Assembly (NCBI RefSeq): GCF_022201045.2
Contig: NC_068561.1
Coordinates: 24,186,501 to 24,250,500, forward strand
Direction of reading: 5' to 3'
From: Citrus sinensis
Lineage: Eukaryota > Streptophyta > Magnoliopsida > Sapindales > Rutaceae
DNA: 64,000 nucleotides
Shown: piece by piece, positions 48,285 through 61,280 of the stretch
Layout of the letters: each line of letters begins with the position of its first letter
Position numbering within the stretch: the first letter of the stretch is position 1
Made by a program: the position numbers and the translations under genes
Notes under the pieces: generated by a model
The model's input: only the letters and a program-made list of their open reading frames with translations
Databases searched by the model: none
What the model was told of the DNA's origin: nothing

Positions 48285-49350
48285 ATGCCTTATGCAAGCA
48301 AATTAGGTAAGGTGGAGGTTTTAACACTCCTCTGAAATCTCTGTAACACCCTTTTTAAAATTTATTTTTTAAAATACTCTTAGCTAAATTGATAAATTAT
48401 AGATCGATATATTAAAATTAATTATCTTCGCACAAAATTTATTTAACAGAAGTATTTTTTTTAACATTTCATAAAAATCTTAAAAGATTAAATTTATCTT
48501 AAATTCTTTTATTATATAAATTATACTTCCATAAATCTAAACCCTTTAATTTTATCTAAAAAATTATAATTATAATTATAAAATATCAATATAAATAATG
48601 ATTGAATGGGTGTAAAATATTTCTTAAAAGAATAATATATGTAAGTGTTTAATTGAATTTTCATTCAAAATAAAAAATAAATTAATTTGTGTTAGGTTAT
48701 CTAAGTAATTTTAATTAAAAAGGGCTTTGAAAGGAACTTTGGGTGGGGGGCTCGAAAGGTCTACTCATTAGGAAATGAAATCTGACGGAACCTGCATGGA
48801 TAAAGATGATTGAGCCCTTAGAAAGAGCTCTTTTAGAAATTATTATGGGCAAGTTCAACAAAGAGGTCAGCACTGTTTATAGAGTGGAGCTTTTAATATC
48901 CCTCTCAAATCATTATAAGACCCCCTTTTGAATATTAGCTTTTAAGATTCCCTTGTTTAATTGATAAAATACAAATCTATATATTAAAATTAAGCGTCTT
49001 TTTTTAAATTTTACCCAAAAACATATTTTTTAAATTACATCAAAATCTTAAAATGTTAAATTTATCTTAGAATTTTTTTCATTTTATTATCTAATTTCTA
49101 TCATCATAACTCAAACTTCTATAATTATCTTAAAAAAGAGAATATTTTTCAATTAAAAATAAAATATAAATAAAAATTAATTTGAAATGGGGTGGGCGTA
49201 AAATGTTTGTTAAAAAAATAATTTACGTAAATTTCTAATTATATTTTCATTTAAAATAAGAAATCAACTAATTTATGTGGAGTTATTTAAGTAGTTTCAA
49301 TTAAAAATTGGTTTTATGGAGAGATATCGAAAGACCTGCTCCTTTTAGAA
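48285..49350. repeat. Diverged direct duplication of ~560 bp
   Basis: Two successive blocks share order and sequence. The first runs from about 48290 ('gcaaattaggtaaggtggagg.ttttaa.a.cctctgaaatc') to 'ctcgaaaggtctactcatta' near 48755. The second runs from about 48850 ('gcaagttcaacaaagaggtc...gcttttaatatccctctcaaatc') to 'tcgaaagacctgctcctttta' near 49347. Between them lie matching 'ataaa.ta.a.atc.atatattaaaattaa' segments. Both are non-coding. Confidence 0.6.
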
Positions 49351-51160
49351 ACTCTAATGGCATGGACCTGGATTGAAAATTCCAACTCCAAGATGGAGGG
49401 CAAATATCTGGTTCTATTGGCTACCACACAGAGTTATTGTGTATCGACTAAGCGCACATCCATGATAGTAGTACCTTCGTTACCAACTAAAGGGTTGCAA
49501 GCCCAATCTACAAGTTACAAGGTTCACATCAGAATCAAGAATCTCCTGATATGTATGACTCACTTTTCAAAGAGACTTATGGTGCCACAAACCACAACAT
49601 TTAAGTAAGCACAAAGACAGCTCACTGTTCCTGCTGAAATGGCAGCCGCATCATCAAGCTCAATAACAGAATTTTAACCACACTTATTGGTTCAAATAGT
49701 ACAAATACAATAACTAGAAATCCAATATTAAGTCTTAAGATCTTGAATTTAAACATCCTAGAATTCCAATATACAAAACTTGGTTGAATAATTGCAGTAG
49801 CTCATGTTGGGTTTTGGTCAAATAAGAATAACAATCTAATTGTAAAAAGTTACAACGAATCACTTATGAAAAATCACAATGTTTGGTGATATATCGGTGT
49901 TTTTAAAAGTCTATATAAGGGCAAGGAAAACAGCTGTCAAAAACTGATTTAATTTTTTAATTTTCTACAACACCAGAAAAATTTGTCAGATATAAAATGT
50001 TCATATATTTCTTAGTGAATTCTTCACTTTTATTTGGTGCAGATTCACAGACGACTTGCCAATAAACCCATAAGCAATCTCTATCGAGAGGAAACAACTA
50101 ATGCTTTAAAAAAAGCGTATTCAATACGTGTTTCAAGTCTTCATCTACCACTGCTATTATTTTTAACAGTTTTTTAACAGCTCGAGCACACCAATAAGCC
50201 ATTCTGTTTTGCATGAAATTTCAAACACTAACCTTCGTTCTTGAGCTGAGAATGCATCAAACACATCCAAATAGCACTGCAAGTCCGCATCATGACCATA
50301 ATTAACACTGGAAAGCGTTTGATCAGAGGGCGCTCCATAGTCATTTTACTTTCTTCAACTAGCTAGAGATAACAACAAGAGCAAAGGCCTTGCTTTTTCT
50401 CAGCTGGAGGAAAACCTGCTGCACTGAATCAGATACTAATTGTATATGAATGATGACCGCAAAATGAATCTTCTGCCAATGCTACAGCTTAATGAATAAA
50501 TGAGAGCGAAACTACAAAATGAATGAAATGTCAACAAAAACCAGCAAAGGCACTAACCAATTACTGATGATTTAAGAACTCGTTTAATATTCGATATTAA
50601 AACTTACATGAAGTTTTTTTAATTTCAAAAATCAGCAAACTGACAATGAACCTCACTCTAGTAATTGATTACTACTATAACGCTACTGCCTGAATAAACA
50701 AACACAAATGTAAGCGACTGAGCGAATCATGTGCCGCTAATTTAATCATTGTATGTGTATTAGAAAGATTAAGTTAACAACTACAAGAAAATAATTTAAA
50801 ATAGCAAAGTGTGTTGTTCAATAGATTATTATTGCTACAAGAAATAAATATGAAGACCAGCTGAGCTGAGAGGTAATAGCAAATAGGAGATTTTCTATTT
50901 TTTAAACAGCCTTTTAAGGCCCTAAGCAACAAGATCTAGTAAGAATTCGACCAACATCAGAACAACAATTGAGTGTTTGAAATAATATGCATATACACTC
51001 AAATCAAATAAAATCGGCCCATTTTCAAAGCCCATGCTGAATCAGGCCCATTTCTGCACATATCAGGAAAAAGAACCATGAGAGCGAGTGGGAATTGGCT
51101 TTTGCTCCGTTGTTTCTTCTGTATCCGTCACTCTCCCTCCTCGCTTCCGTAGGGGTTCTA
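49351..51160. other. Intergenic upstream of the NNF1-like gene
   Basis: A short frame at 49357-49608 has ordinary amino-acid composition but matches nothing I know and has no splice-consistent partner. The rest is AT-rich. The last ~150 bp should contain the NNF1-like promoter and leader; no TATA box is clear. Confidence 0.45.
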
Positions 51161-53810
51161 ATGGAGGAATCGGGTCGTGCTGTAATCGGGTCGAGGCAAT
51201 CGGATCTCAACAAGTCCTTTAAGCTGGCCATTCGTTCTCTTCTTACTACCTGCTCCAAAGAGGTAACTTCTCGAAGCCTCACTTGTGAACAATTTCTTCC
51301 TAAAATTTCGTTTTTTTCTTTTTTTGCTCAATTTGTTCATTTGTTTCCATTTCAACCTTTTTTTTTTTAAAGGAATTTGGTAAAGCATTTGATAGGTTTA
51401 GTAGCTCCGAGCAAAACTCTCTACACCGTCTATTTTTCCAGGTCTGCTCTCTATAAGCTTATCTTCTTTACACACTACTGTAGTGTTTTTTTTTTTTTTT
51501 GAATTAAAAATTTGAGCTTTAAACTGATACATATCTTGGATGTATGATTTGGTGCGAAAATTTTCAGGTCATTACTTCATTGCATGAAAACATTGAGGTA
51601 TATATATTTCCTGCGCCTTTTTTTTTTTTTTTTAATTTTAAAGATATTTTAGATGCGGCAATTAGAATGTTCGGTTTTTTTTTTTAATGAGTCGTAGGTT
51701 GCTAGTGTGACATAATAAGCACATTGCTAAACTTCTGTTTGATTGTGTTAATTTTCCATATAATTTTTTTTCTCTCCATGTATCCTGTTCTTATGAGAAC
51801 TATTACACTGTGATAATGCTTTAAATAGAAATGTATAACAAACTTATCACACACACTCACACACATATATTTTTTATCTACTTACGTGTGATTCATGGTA
51901 ACATATAAGCTACTTGGGAACGAATGGGGTCATCTTATTTTTAACCTGGGTTCCCCGTTCAACCTATTGGAATTGAAATGAAAGTTTAAACCATCAGGTA
52001 GTTTGACCAAATCTAGTATATCAACAAATTGCAAAACTAATTCCCAATTGGATAGATTATTATAATATCTGATTATTTGAATTCTAATGGTGCCTCTTTG
52101 CGTATTGCAGAATGAATTTGAATCTTTGTGCCTTGAAACACAGGTAGTTTCTTAAGTTATTGCTTCTCTGTTGTTTTTCCTTCTTTGCATACAGGGTGCC
52201 CCTAACTGTGAGATCATCCTGTCTCATTTAGCAGGATGTTGGCATTCTGAAAGAGCATGATAAATGTTCTGCCTCTCTCATTGCATGGTAGTTGCTGCTG
52301 TGTAGTCATGACCAATAGAAGTTCCATTCACTTTTGCAGGTGGGAGCCGCTCTTGATACTGTAGAGCAATTCGTGGAAGAACAAAATCTGGATCCCTTGT
52401 TTTCAGAGAAGTATGTAATCACTCTGTGATGACCAGTTATGTGTACAGTGACCTTTTATCAATTCTTCCTTAGGAGATGGTGCTAACATAGTCTGTGAAA
52501 ATGATAAAAGAGCTAGAAAACTGGAATTGAAAACAAAGAATCATAGATGGAGAACCACTGAAAGCTTTGGTTTCTCTGTTCCCTTATGACCTTATGACGG
52601 CACTAAGAATATCCAACTGAATGCTTTATGCTGGAACTGGTTTCTATGGCTTGGGGTTTCTACTTGATTAACTTGCAGTTCATTCTATCTGCAATTTCTG
52701 GATGCCTGATATTTCAATTGGCATCACTCACATGCAGGACAAATGTGATGGATGTTGTATGCGATCTGACAACAGCAAAGAAGAATGAGATCTGCTACTT
52801 GACATGTATTCTGGAAAGGGTGAGTAATGTTGAGAATTACGTCAATCTGTCCTTTTAAAAATTGTATTATAATGATCATCTACCTTTCAAGGTTGGTTTA
52901 ACTTGCATTCATATGCTTATTAATAAGTGCTGCGAGTGATGAAATCAGCTTTTCTTGGGTTGGCTGAAGAGCAAACAATAGTTCAATATCTCTCCTTTTA
53001 TTCTTGATTCAGGACCAATTAGTGCATTGCATCTTATTGAACTACTGTAGTCGATATCAAGATTCTTACGGTTTTACGAATCATATTTTTCCCTTTGTTT
53101 CACCATTCATAGTTTCACCATTCATGGGATCCTTATAGTTACCATGCTGCTGTTTGTTTACACAATTTATCCTTTTACATTGAGAAACAAGCAAGTGCCG
53201 TATTTTATGCCATCAAGAAAGAGAAAACTCATAAACCAATCTATTTAGGACTCACTTATGATGATTCCCAGTCAATTCTGGCTTGTGGCTATCTTACTTT
53301 TGGTTCCTTGAAGTTAGAATGTTTCTCTACAATTTTATTCATGCTTTAGTTGATTTTTAAGGATAGTTATCTATTTGATGGAATGGGCTTCAGTAGTGGG
53401 CCCATTTGTGTTCAGATCCTGCATAGTGATGCTTTCTGTTTTCTTGATGGATTCTTCTCCCACTTCATTTATTAGGTGGAAGAACAGAATCGCCTCCTTA
53501 AAGCACGTCTTGAACTACTTAAGAAAGGAAGGCAAGATTTTTCGGGCATGACAGAGGTTGTTGAGAAGGTGAGATATTTGTTGTTGCTGTGGATTTTTCT
53601 TCTGTTTTTCATTGAATTGAAAGAATAATAATAATGAATGAAGAATGTTTTATTGAAAGTGGGCATGAAGAGCTTATATTTGCAGGTTGATTTAAGTGGA
53701 AACGATCTCAGTTTTGTGTTCATTTTTCTTGCTAGTTACAGTTGAGAAGTGGGATAGCATACTACGGAACATACAATAATGGTTTTCATGATCCAGAATT
53801 AATGGGTTAA
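51161..53810 (+). CDS. NNF1-like kinetochore (MIS12 complex) protein
   Basis: Eight exons: 51161-51262, 51373-51441, 51568-51597, 52111-52143, 52340-52410, 52738-52819, 53476-53568 and 53742-53810, all GT-AG, one continuous frame of 182 residues. The protein is hydrophilic and helical. It starts MEESGRAVIGSRQSDLNKSFKLAIRSLL, with the heart of the match in EFGKAF.RF...EQ..LHRLFFQVI, NEFESLCLETQ and LDTVEQFVEEQ. A coiled-coil-like stretch (VEEQNRLLKARLELLKKG) and the ending LRSGIAYYG follow. This pattern fits the Nnf1/PMF1 family (Arabidopsis At4g19350 as I recall it), a subunit linking centromeric chromatin to microtubule-binding NDC80. The last acceptor is ambiguous: AG at 53735 would add two residues. 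Identification rests on memory of the family. Confidence 0.78.
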
Positions 53811-54996
53811 ATGATGCGGTTACAAACAAGAACACTCGTGGGTTGCACCCTCTTATATATGTTGAAGATTAAAATTTCCCCTTTGTTAAGTGTGTACTTT
53901 CTGCCCTCTGAGTCAGAATCCACTAGTGCAGGGTACTTGTCAACAGTGTTTAGGTTGTCTTATAAAATAATATTTTATGATGTTTGGTTAAGTACTCTCT
54001 GTTGTTTATTTTATAAAGATGAGAAGCTGAGGATCTTGTATTGTTCTTATCATACCAGCTGTAGCATCACTTTTTTATCTATACAATTAAACGTGCTTCT
54101 TTTTCCTAAGTAGCATATGCATGAAGCCATCACACTTTTTCATATAAAGGTCTCTCTTTTGGCAATGATACCACTTATAGCAAATTAGATTGGAAGAGAA
54201 ATAACTCTTTACAGCTGTGAACTTGACCATTTTAATATTGCTACAACCTTGAACTCTCTGGTAACTAGAACAGGTCCAAATGGAATTCTTTAAGCCCTGC
54301 TTTTCATGGTGTGATTGCATTACACTTATCATACTCAACATACAGTGACTTTGACTTTCGTTGAGCTCACCAAAAGAAAGCATTAAGAAATTTTCCCAAT
54401 ACAAATGCACGGCATGTCACAAATAGCTGGCAATGAGTTGGATTGAAAAGGCCGGTTTCTCTCTTGGTTGCGGGATGACAAAACTACTCTTCTTCATGAA
54501 TTTATATTGTTCATCTGTGAATAGTAAAACAGAATTCGCCCACTAGTAATTGCATACACGAATCAAAGTTGATTCCTCGTGGCTTTTCTTTCTTAAAACT
54601 TCTTTGAGTAAAGAATATCCCACCACATAGCAAGTTCTTATGACTTCATTTCAATTCACAGTAACATCAATGTCAAACTATTCTTTGCTTATTTTATTTG
54701 GCTGGAGTCGGAAGCATAATTATGAGAAAACTTTAAAGAGAAGATCTGAAGAATTTCACAAATTTCCATATTTACCTGAATTCTAGAAATGTCCAAAATT
54801 TATCTTGGAACAAGTGCGCTTCGAGGGTTTGTTTGTTTCGAATTGAGGTATCGTGACTTTTAATCCTTAGTCCTTGTGGGATGCAATGTGTATTTCTAGT
54901 TGTTGTGCTTTTTCCTCAATTTTTTTGTAGCACAACAGGCCTACATTTACTTGGAAGCAAATTTTTATCCCCAACTCTCCCATTTATACTTGCATC
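53811..54996. other. Intergenic, 3' flank of the NNF1-like gene
   Basis: Likely 3' UTR for the first few hundred bases, then AT-rich DNA. Short open frames in both strands (53811-54410) are not convincing genes. Confidence 0.45.
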
Positions 54997-56134
54997 TAGG
55001 GTTTTGAGTTAATCCAAACCAAATCATAAAAGTTTGGGTCTAACCCAACCTAAACCAACCCATTTAGGTTTGGTTTGAATTTTATTATCAATTTTTTTTT
55101 GAGAAATTTAATTATATCAAAATTATAATAATTATTAATTATTAAATTGATATTAAAATATGAAAAAAAATATAGTGGATAAAAATTATTAATTATAGAT
55201 TTTAAAATAACTTCATCCTTAAATTAAAGAATACTAGAAATGAGAACGTAAACTCTAATAATAAACTTCTACAAACATGATATCAATAAGTAAATTCAAA
55301 GAAGAAAAAAAAAATAGTAGTATTAAGTATTAACCCTGTTACAACACAAACTCTAATAATAAACTTCTACAAACATGATATCAATAAGTAAATTCAAAGA
55401 AGAAAAAAAAAATAGTAGTATTAAGTATTAACCCTGTTACAACACAAACTCTAATAATGTCCATACAAATCAAAATAAGATAAGACATCCCAACTCAAGT
55501 GTCAAAGCAATCTGTCATAGTCATTCCCATCCGCAATACTTTAATCAAGAGATTCCACGATTAACTGAGTATGCTCCTTCACCAATAAATATATAAATAT
55601 TAAGTGAAAAATAAAAGTTTTTTTAAAATTGATTTTGAATTTTATTAGCTCAATTCAAGAACCTGTAATACAAATTAAAACAACAAATAAATGAAAACAA
55701 ATAAGATTCTGTAATTTCACTTGAGCACAACGAACGAATAGACACCATTTGAGAGTTTTTGCATCATGGTTTTAGAAAGGAGAAGTTGTGGGTTGAAAGG
55801 TAGCTATTTTGAATTCAGATAAGCAATTAGTCCATTTATTTAATTCAAATTTGTTTTTACATGTTGCTTTCTTTTTTTAGCTTTGACACTTGACCACGCC
55901 ATAAACAATTTAACAGCAGACTTTCACTTATTTATTTTCATTTATTTTATTTGATAAGTTTAAGTGTTGGGATTTTATCCATGACCCATAGGTAAATTAT
56001 ACCCGACCTATGCTAAAATTATTTTTTATATAAAACCCACATTTAATTCATTTTCACAATTTACCAAACCCAAATCATTTAATTTAGTTTGAATTTGGGT
56101 AAATTCATGGGTCGTGGGTTTATGCCCACCCCAA
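54997..56134. mobile_element. Candidate hAT-like non-autonomous element
   Basis: Left end tagggttttgagttaatcc and reverse complement of the right end ttggggtgggcataaaccc are loosely similar. Both flanks are rich in 'ggtttgggt/acccaaacc'-type subterminal motifs (55040-55080; 56065-56125). The interior is A/T-rich and carries the 98-bp tandem duplication. No convincing 8-bp duplication or transposase, hence moderate confidence. Confidence 0.5.
55250..55458. repeat. Perfect 98-bp tandem duplication
   Basis: Two identical consecutive copies with a 98-bp period, beginning 'aaactctaataataaac' at 55250 and again at 55348, followed by a 13-bp start of a third. Even the 10-A run inside each copy has the same length, so the duplication is very recent or an assembly artefact. 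Confidence 0.95.
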
Positions 56135-59081
56135 ATTGGGTGTATTGTGAAGTGTCGTGGCTTTAAAGTCACTGCCATTACCGAATGGAATCACTAGAGA
56201 TCAAGTACCAATGAAAGTGAATGAGTATTTGCCAAATGTTTAAGCTGCTGGACTTTCGAAGTTGAGCTCAAGCGTCGCAACCCAAACAAACCCAAGGTTC
56301 CCATATTTAATAATCTCATATCTCAACTCGCGGTTTGAGGAACAACCCGAATCATCTGCAAACAGGTAGGAATAGGATTAATAAGTGCTAAAACTATGAT
56401 CTCTGGTCTTACATGTTGAATTTCATTTAGAAGATTCCAAGTCAGACATTGCATCTATATATTTCATACTAAGTTGACTTTGTTAATGAAAGAGAGTTTA
56501 AGACAAAAAAAATGTTAAGACCTTGTGTTAATAGATTCGTGCCACCTTGCAGGTGAAATCTTTGACCAATAATAATAATGATAATGATATTAAAAAATCA
56601 TCACCATCATCATCATCATTATTTTGTAGTTCATTGCTGAGCTACATGAACAGATGTGCGAATGAGATTTAATTTATTTTTCAAACAGAGACAGCAGAAA
56701 AAAAATTCCAAATTTCAAAAGAACAAAACCAGGGAATACAAACAGGAAACAGCGCGAAAGAATTAATTTTCGGTGGTTTTTAGTTAGAAATAAAGCAGAG
56801 TCAAGGCATCAAAATGTCCAGATTAGCAGCAGTCTTTTTCAGTTGCTAATCTAGAAAAAAGAAAGTCATCTTCGATGCTGACATTATCATCCTAACGTTA
56901 TAAACGTTGAACGTTCTGATTTTGAAAGAGTTATTCATCTGTTCATCAATCTCTGCATGGAGACAAATTTCTCGTTTTCAATTGCGACATTCATGAAACA
57001 CACCGGCAACTGATGATGAAATGCTATTGAATAACAAATTCTTCAACCGGCAATGCCTCAATTGTTAATATCTTCACATTTACAGCTAGCGTATGCCATA
57101 TGCATGCATCTTCTTTTTTTACTTTTTTTTTTTTCAAATAATAATAAAATCAAACCAACAACTCCATAGAGCGTAGACTTTGAGTAATGCTAAGAATTCT
57201 AACTAAAATCCTAATATTTGACATTTGAGTATCAACTAATGTAATAATATATTTGTAACTCGCATCAAATAATTATTGATTTTGATCATAGACGGGTGAA
57301 ATCGTAATTCATGAAAGTTAATAAAAATTAATAATAAAAAAGATGCGGCATTTAGAAATAAAATGTTACATCAAATGTGACATCCTTAACATTATCGTCA
57401 TAAATAGTGCTTCCATATTGTTTGATTATGAAGTTGAAAAAAAAAATTGCTAAGTTAATATTTAAAATGCATTTTGGATAAGTTCGAAATGGATTGAAAT
57501 ATCAAAGCACGTTTTGCAGGGAAATCTCTAAATCTATCAACATCGACACTAAAGGTGGAATGAACAACACGTGTTATCCTTACAGGAAACAAGAATCAAA
57601 ATCAGAAACTCGACTGAGATTTTCATGTTATTTGAAAGTTCTCTAATGAGAAATTTGTTGTCCTTCTTTGGGAAAATGATTCAAGCGATAACTTAATTAA
57701 TTGATAACATAAATTAGAGATAAGCATAGATATTTTATTTTTTGATTCTCTATTGCCAAAAGTTGCAAAAATTAAAATCTGGCAAAAATTATATATATAT
57801 AATTATATATAAAGTCAACAATCATGGCGGCGGTTTTGGTCTGTTGTGTTTGTTAAAATGACTATTTTGACAAAATCTTTGCTCCAGTAAATCTTGGAAG
57901 GTTTTGGAGAATTAATAAAATCTGAGTAATGATATAGTCACAAATTTTTGTATAATTTTATTTTATACAAACTGATGTGGTGTTAATTTATAATTTCTAT
58001 TATTTTATATTTTCATTCAACTAATGAATTAATGACACATCAATTTGGACAAGATAAGTTTATACAAGAATTTGTGGCCGTATCATCACTCATAAAATCT
58101 TTTTCAAATGATTTTATCAGAATTAAACTACTATTATTAAGATCCTTGCTGTATGAGTTTGTGGTTGAATTTGTGCTTCAATATTATGCAACCATTAGTT
58201 TTGCACAAATTTTCCATTTATGAAATGTAATAAAAAATTTGTGGCCATGTAATATTGAAGCTACACATAACTAATACGTTCTTGAATTTCCCGTAGTCCT
58301 CAATCCGACCTTTCCACTTTTTAACGCTTAAAATGATTGCGGAAGCTTAAGACTATCATTGATATTGTTATCAAGCACGCAACTACACCTGTCTAAATCT
58401 TATTAAAATTTACAGTATTTTGCTGGATGGCCTTGACCTCGAACGTGTAAGCATTTGATCTCATCAAACAATAAAAAAGAATTTGTCAATGCATGTTTAG
58501 AAAAGGGAAGCATGCGATTCATTTACTTGGAAAAATTTTTTACGGTAATCTTGAATAATTGACGAGGTCAAGTCTTTATATGAATAGGTGTGGAAGGATA
58601 AATAAATATACATACATACATACACACACACACGCATATATATATATAGAAAGAGAGAAAGAAAACAAGCAATTAATTCGAGGTAAATAGATCATCAGAA
58701 TTTGATTTTCATTTTTCGCCTTACGGCAACTCATGGCTTATATTTATAAACACTTAAAAAAGCACTCCCAAATTGGGGATTAAGACTAACCCACTTACAT
58801 ATATTGAATCCAATACCATCTGAAATTCCCTTGCCTAATAAAATGGAAAAATAATGAAAATAATCTGCTTCCTTTTTTTGGAATGTTAGGAAATAGGAAT
58901 GCTCTTCTGTACAATTAAGGTTTCCTTTTTGTACGCTAATAATCTTTAAAATCTCCTCACCTTTTGGCAAAGAAACTATGCTTCTTCTCACTTTCTTCTC
59001 TCTTTTGTGATGTGTCGTCTGTCTTTAGTTTATTTTCTTTTTATCTCTTCATCATCATTTCGGCTTTCCACAATTAGAAAG
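56135..59081. other. Intergenic, no gene supported
   Basis: AT-rich DNA with ATA/CAT microsatellites near 56565-56625 and a CATA/CA/TA compound microsatellite at 58607-58646. The last segment is the 3' flank of the CYP707A gene. Confidence 0.5.
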
Positions 59082-61169
59082 TTACATGTTGTGAATTGTG
59101 ATTTCGGACTTGTCCTTTGACTTTTGGGCTAATCTGATGGGCAATCCATTCATAGGAAGGGCAAAAGGGCCATATTGGATTCCAGTATTTGTGCCCACCA
59201 CTGTCCATCTGCAAACAAAATTGCCCACGTCAGCAAGAAAAGTACTCGAAGCTAATTCCCCATTTATGGAAACTCAAAAAAAAACTTTTTAAACTATTGG
59301 TAAATCAAATTTTACCAACCTGTACTTTGTAGTCAGATGATGAAGAAGCACCAAAATTTCTAGCTTGGCTAACTCATTCCCTGGACATGAATGCGTCCCG
59401 TTCCCAAATGGCATGAACGTATTTGGCTTTGGAGATACCTGTGGATTCATTACAGAATCAGTACATTGAACAACCAAAACCAAATTATTAATCAATAATA
59501 ATTTATTTATTTATTTTATTTTTGTTACCTCAAATCTCGAGGGGTCAAATTTTTCAGGGTCTGGGAAAATTTCTGGGCTGTGATGAATGTTTCTGAAAAG
59601 AGGCAAAACTTTCCACCCTTTTGGTATGAGGTACCCTGGAGAGATGAAAAGAAAAATGGGGAAAGATTATCAGCATACTGACAAATACATAGGCATAGGT
59701 AAGTGATAATTTTTTATCAGAAATTTGAGATAACTGAAACCGACCTTCATATTCAACATCTTCCACAGCTTCTCTAAAAGTAAAAGATAAGATTGAAGCA
59801 ACTCTGAGAGTCTCCTGAATGACTCTAGAAGTTATTGGCATCTTCTTTGCATCTGCCCAACTCAGAACTTCCTCCTCACCACTCTTTTCTTTACTCTTTA
59901 TTATGGCCTCTTGCTCTTCCTGCAAAGCCACCAGTATCAACAAAAAATTAAAAAAACACCCATTAGCCATTTGCCATTATTAAACTATTATTTTCACATA
60001 ATATATTAAAATTGAGATATTTTTCTAGGGAGCCAGGATTGAAATTTTCTTACCGTGACAGCTTGTAGGACACCGGGGTTTTCGCCGAGGTATTTGACAA
60101 TCCAAGTCAACACGCTTGCGGTGGTGTCACGGGCAGCGAAAATAACACCGATTATGTTATCTGCTATCTGCTCATCAGTGAGGCCTTCTTTGTCACCCAT
60201 GAAAGATCCAAGCAAGTCATTGTGATCAAGCTTCATTTGTCTTCTTGTTGAGATGATTTTTGCCACAATTTGAGCCAATTCTTTTCTGGCTTTCATTGAT
60301 TTGTGGAAGAGTGTTCCTGGAAGATTGATTGGCATTGAATTGTAACCCTTTTCTAGAATGTAATAGCACCTTTTCAGATCTTCTCTGTATAGCACTTCGT
60401 CTTTTCCAAATATGGAGAGCAGTGCAACATTGAAAGTATACTGCACAAAAGCAGAAAAAGGATAAATTTAGCTTTTGCAAATCCCAGAACGGAGGAAAAC
60501 AGGGGAATGAAACAGAGGACTCTGTTTTTGTTCTGTTTTGAAATTTGGGACTCACTATTTTCATTTCTTGGTAAGTGTTGATCAACCTCCCCTGCCATGA
60601 CTGGAGAGAATCTTTAGCTATGCATTCGATATCGGGGATGATGTTCTTGTTGGCTTCGGGCATGAAAGCGCGAAGAACAAGCTTCCTGAGCTTGATATGG
60701 TAGTCTCCTTGGTGAAAGAATATGGCTTGTTTCCCTAACATCCTTTCTTTGCTAGCTGGAAATGTTGGCTTGAAAAGATGAGCTCTTGTTACAAGCACAA
60801 ATTTTGCAGCCTCCGGGCTCGAAATCATTACGCAAGGACATCCCAATATGTGAGTCTTGAAGATAGAACCATACCTATAAACCAAGAACACGATCACTTT
60901 AGTTACAGTCATACAAGAATTATTCAATATGCAACAGCAAGATGAACAAGGACTGGTTTTAATATTAACCTTTTCACTTTGGAAGCAAAGAACACATTTG
61001 GGTTTTGAGAATAGAGCTCAAAGGTTTCTCCAATATAAGGCCAGCCTAAGGTGCCTGGAGGGAGAGGCAAATTTCTTCCGTTTGAGGAAATGAACTTGAG
61101 AAACAAATAAAAGCAGAGGATGAAGCAAATGGAAGCAAATGGTAAGAGAAACAAGAAAGTAAAATCCAT
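59082..61169 (-). CDS. CYP707A: Abscisic acid 8'-hydroxylase, cytochrome P450 CYP707A
   Basis: Seven exons: 61169-60970, 60874-60556, 60440-60054, 59919-59745, 59635-59529, 59438-59320 and 59208-59082, giving 477 residues with consistent phases. The endoplasmic-reticulum haem enzyme uses NADPH-P450 reductase to 8'-hydroxylate abscisic acid, the main step of ABA breakdown. Visible: an N-terminal membrane anchor (about 4-27), the hinge [15 protein letters not shown] (35-49), the I-helix AARDTT (275-280), the K-helix ETLR (338-341), and the haem loop [10 protein letters not shown] with Cys414 as the iron ligand. The sequence around [21 protein letters not shown] and [13 protein letters not shown] is diagnostic for CYP707A. 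The C-terminus runs about 15 residues past the usual LPI.L ending. Which paralogue (A1-A4) cannot be decided here. A TATA box lies at 61272-61279. Confidence 0.96.
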
Positions 61170-61271
61170 GCTTGATATGTTTTTGTGCTTGAGAAGTAGA
61201 AGGAGTAGTAGCAGTAGTGGTAGTTAAGTGGTGAAGGAGTTGTGTGAGGAAAACAAGTGAACAAACAAGGG

Positions 61272-61279
61272 TATATATA
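61272..61279 (-). promoter_or_regulatory. TATA box of the CYP707A gene
   Basis: TATATATA (within ctatatatac on the minus strand) lies about 103 bp upstream of the ATG at 61169, followed by a pyrimidine-rich leader. Confidence 0.65.
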
Positions 61280-61280
61280 G

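Noticed and set aside
49357..49608. 83-codon frame beginning MAWTWIENSNSK
   Set aside because: No family match, no continuation by splicing, and it borders a decayed duplication; probably chance.
53669..53747. Alternative last exon of the NNF1-like gene (VDLSGNDLS...)
   Set aside because: It would lose the LRSGIAYYG ending that fits the family; listed only as a possible isoform.
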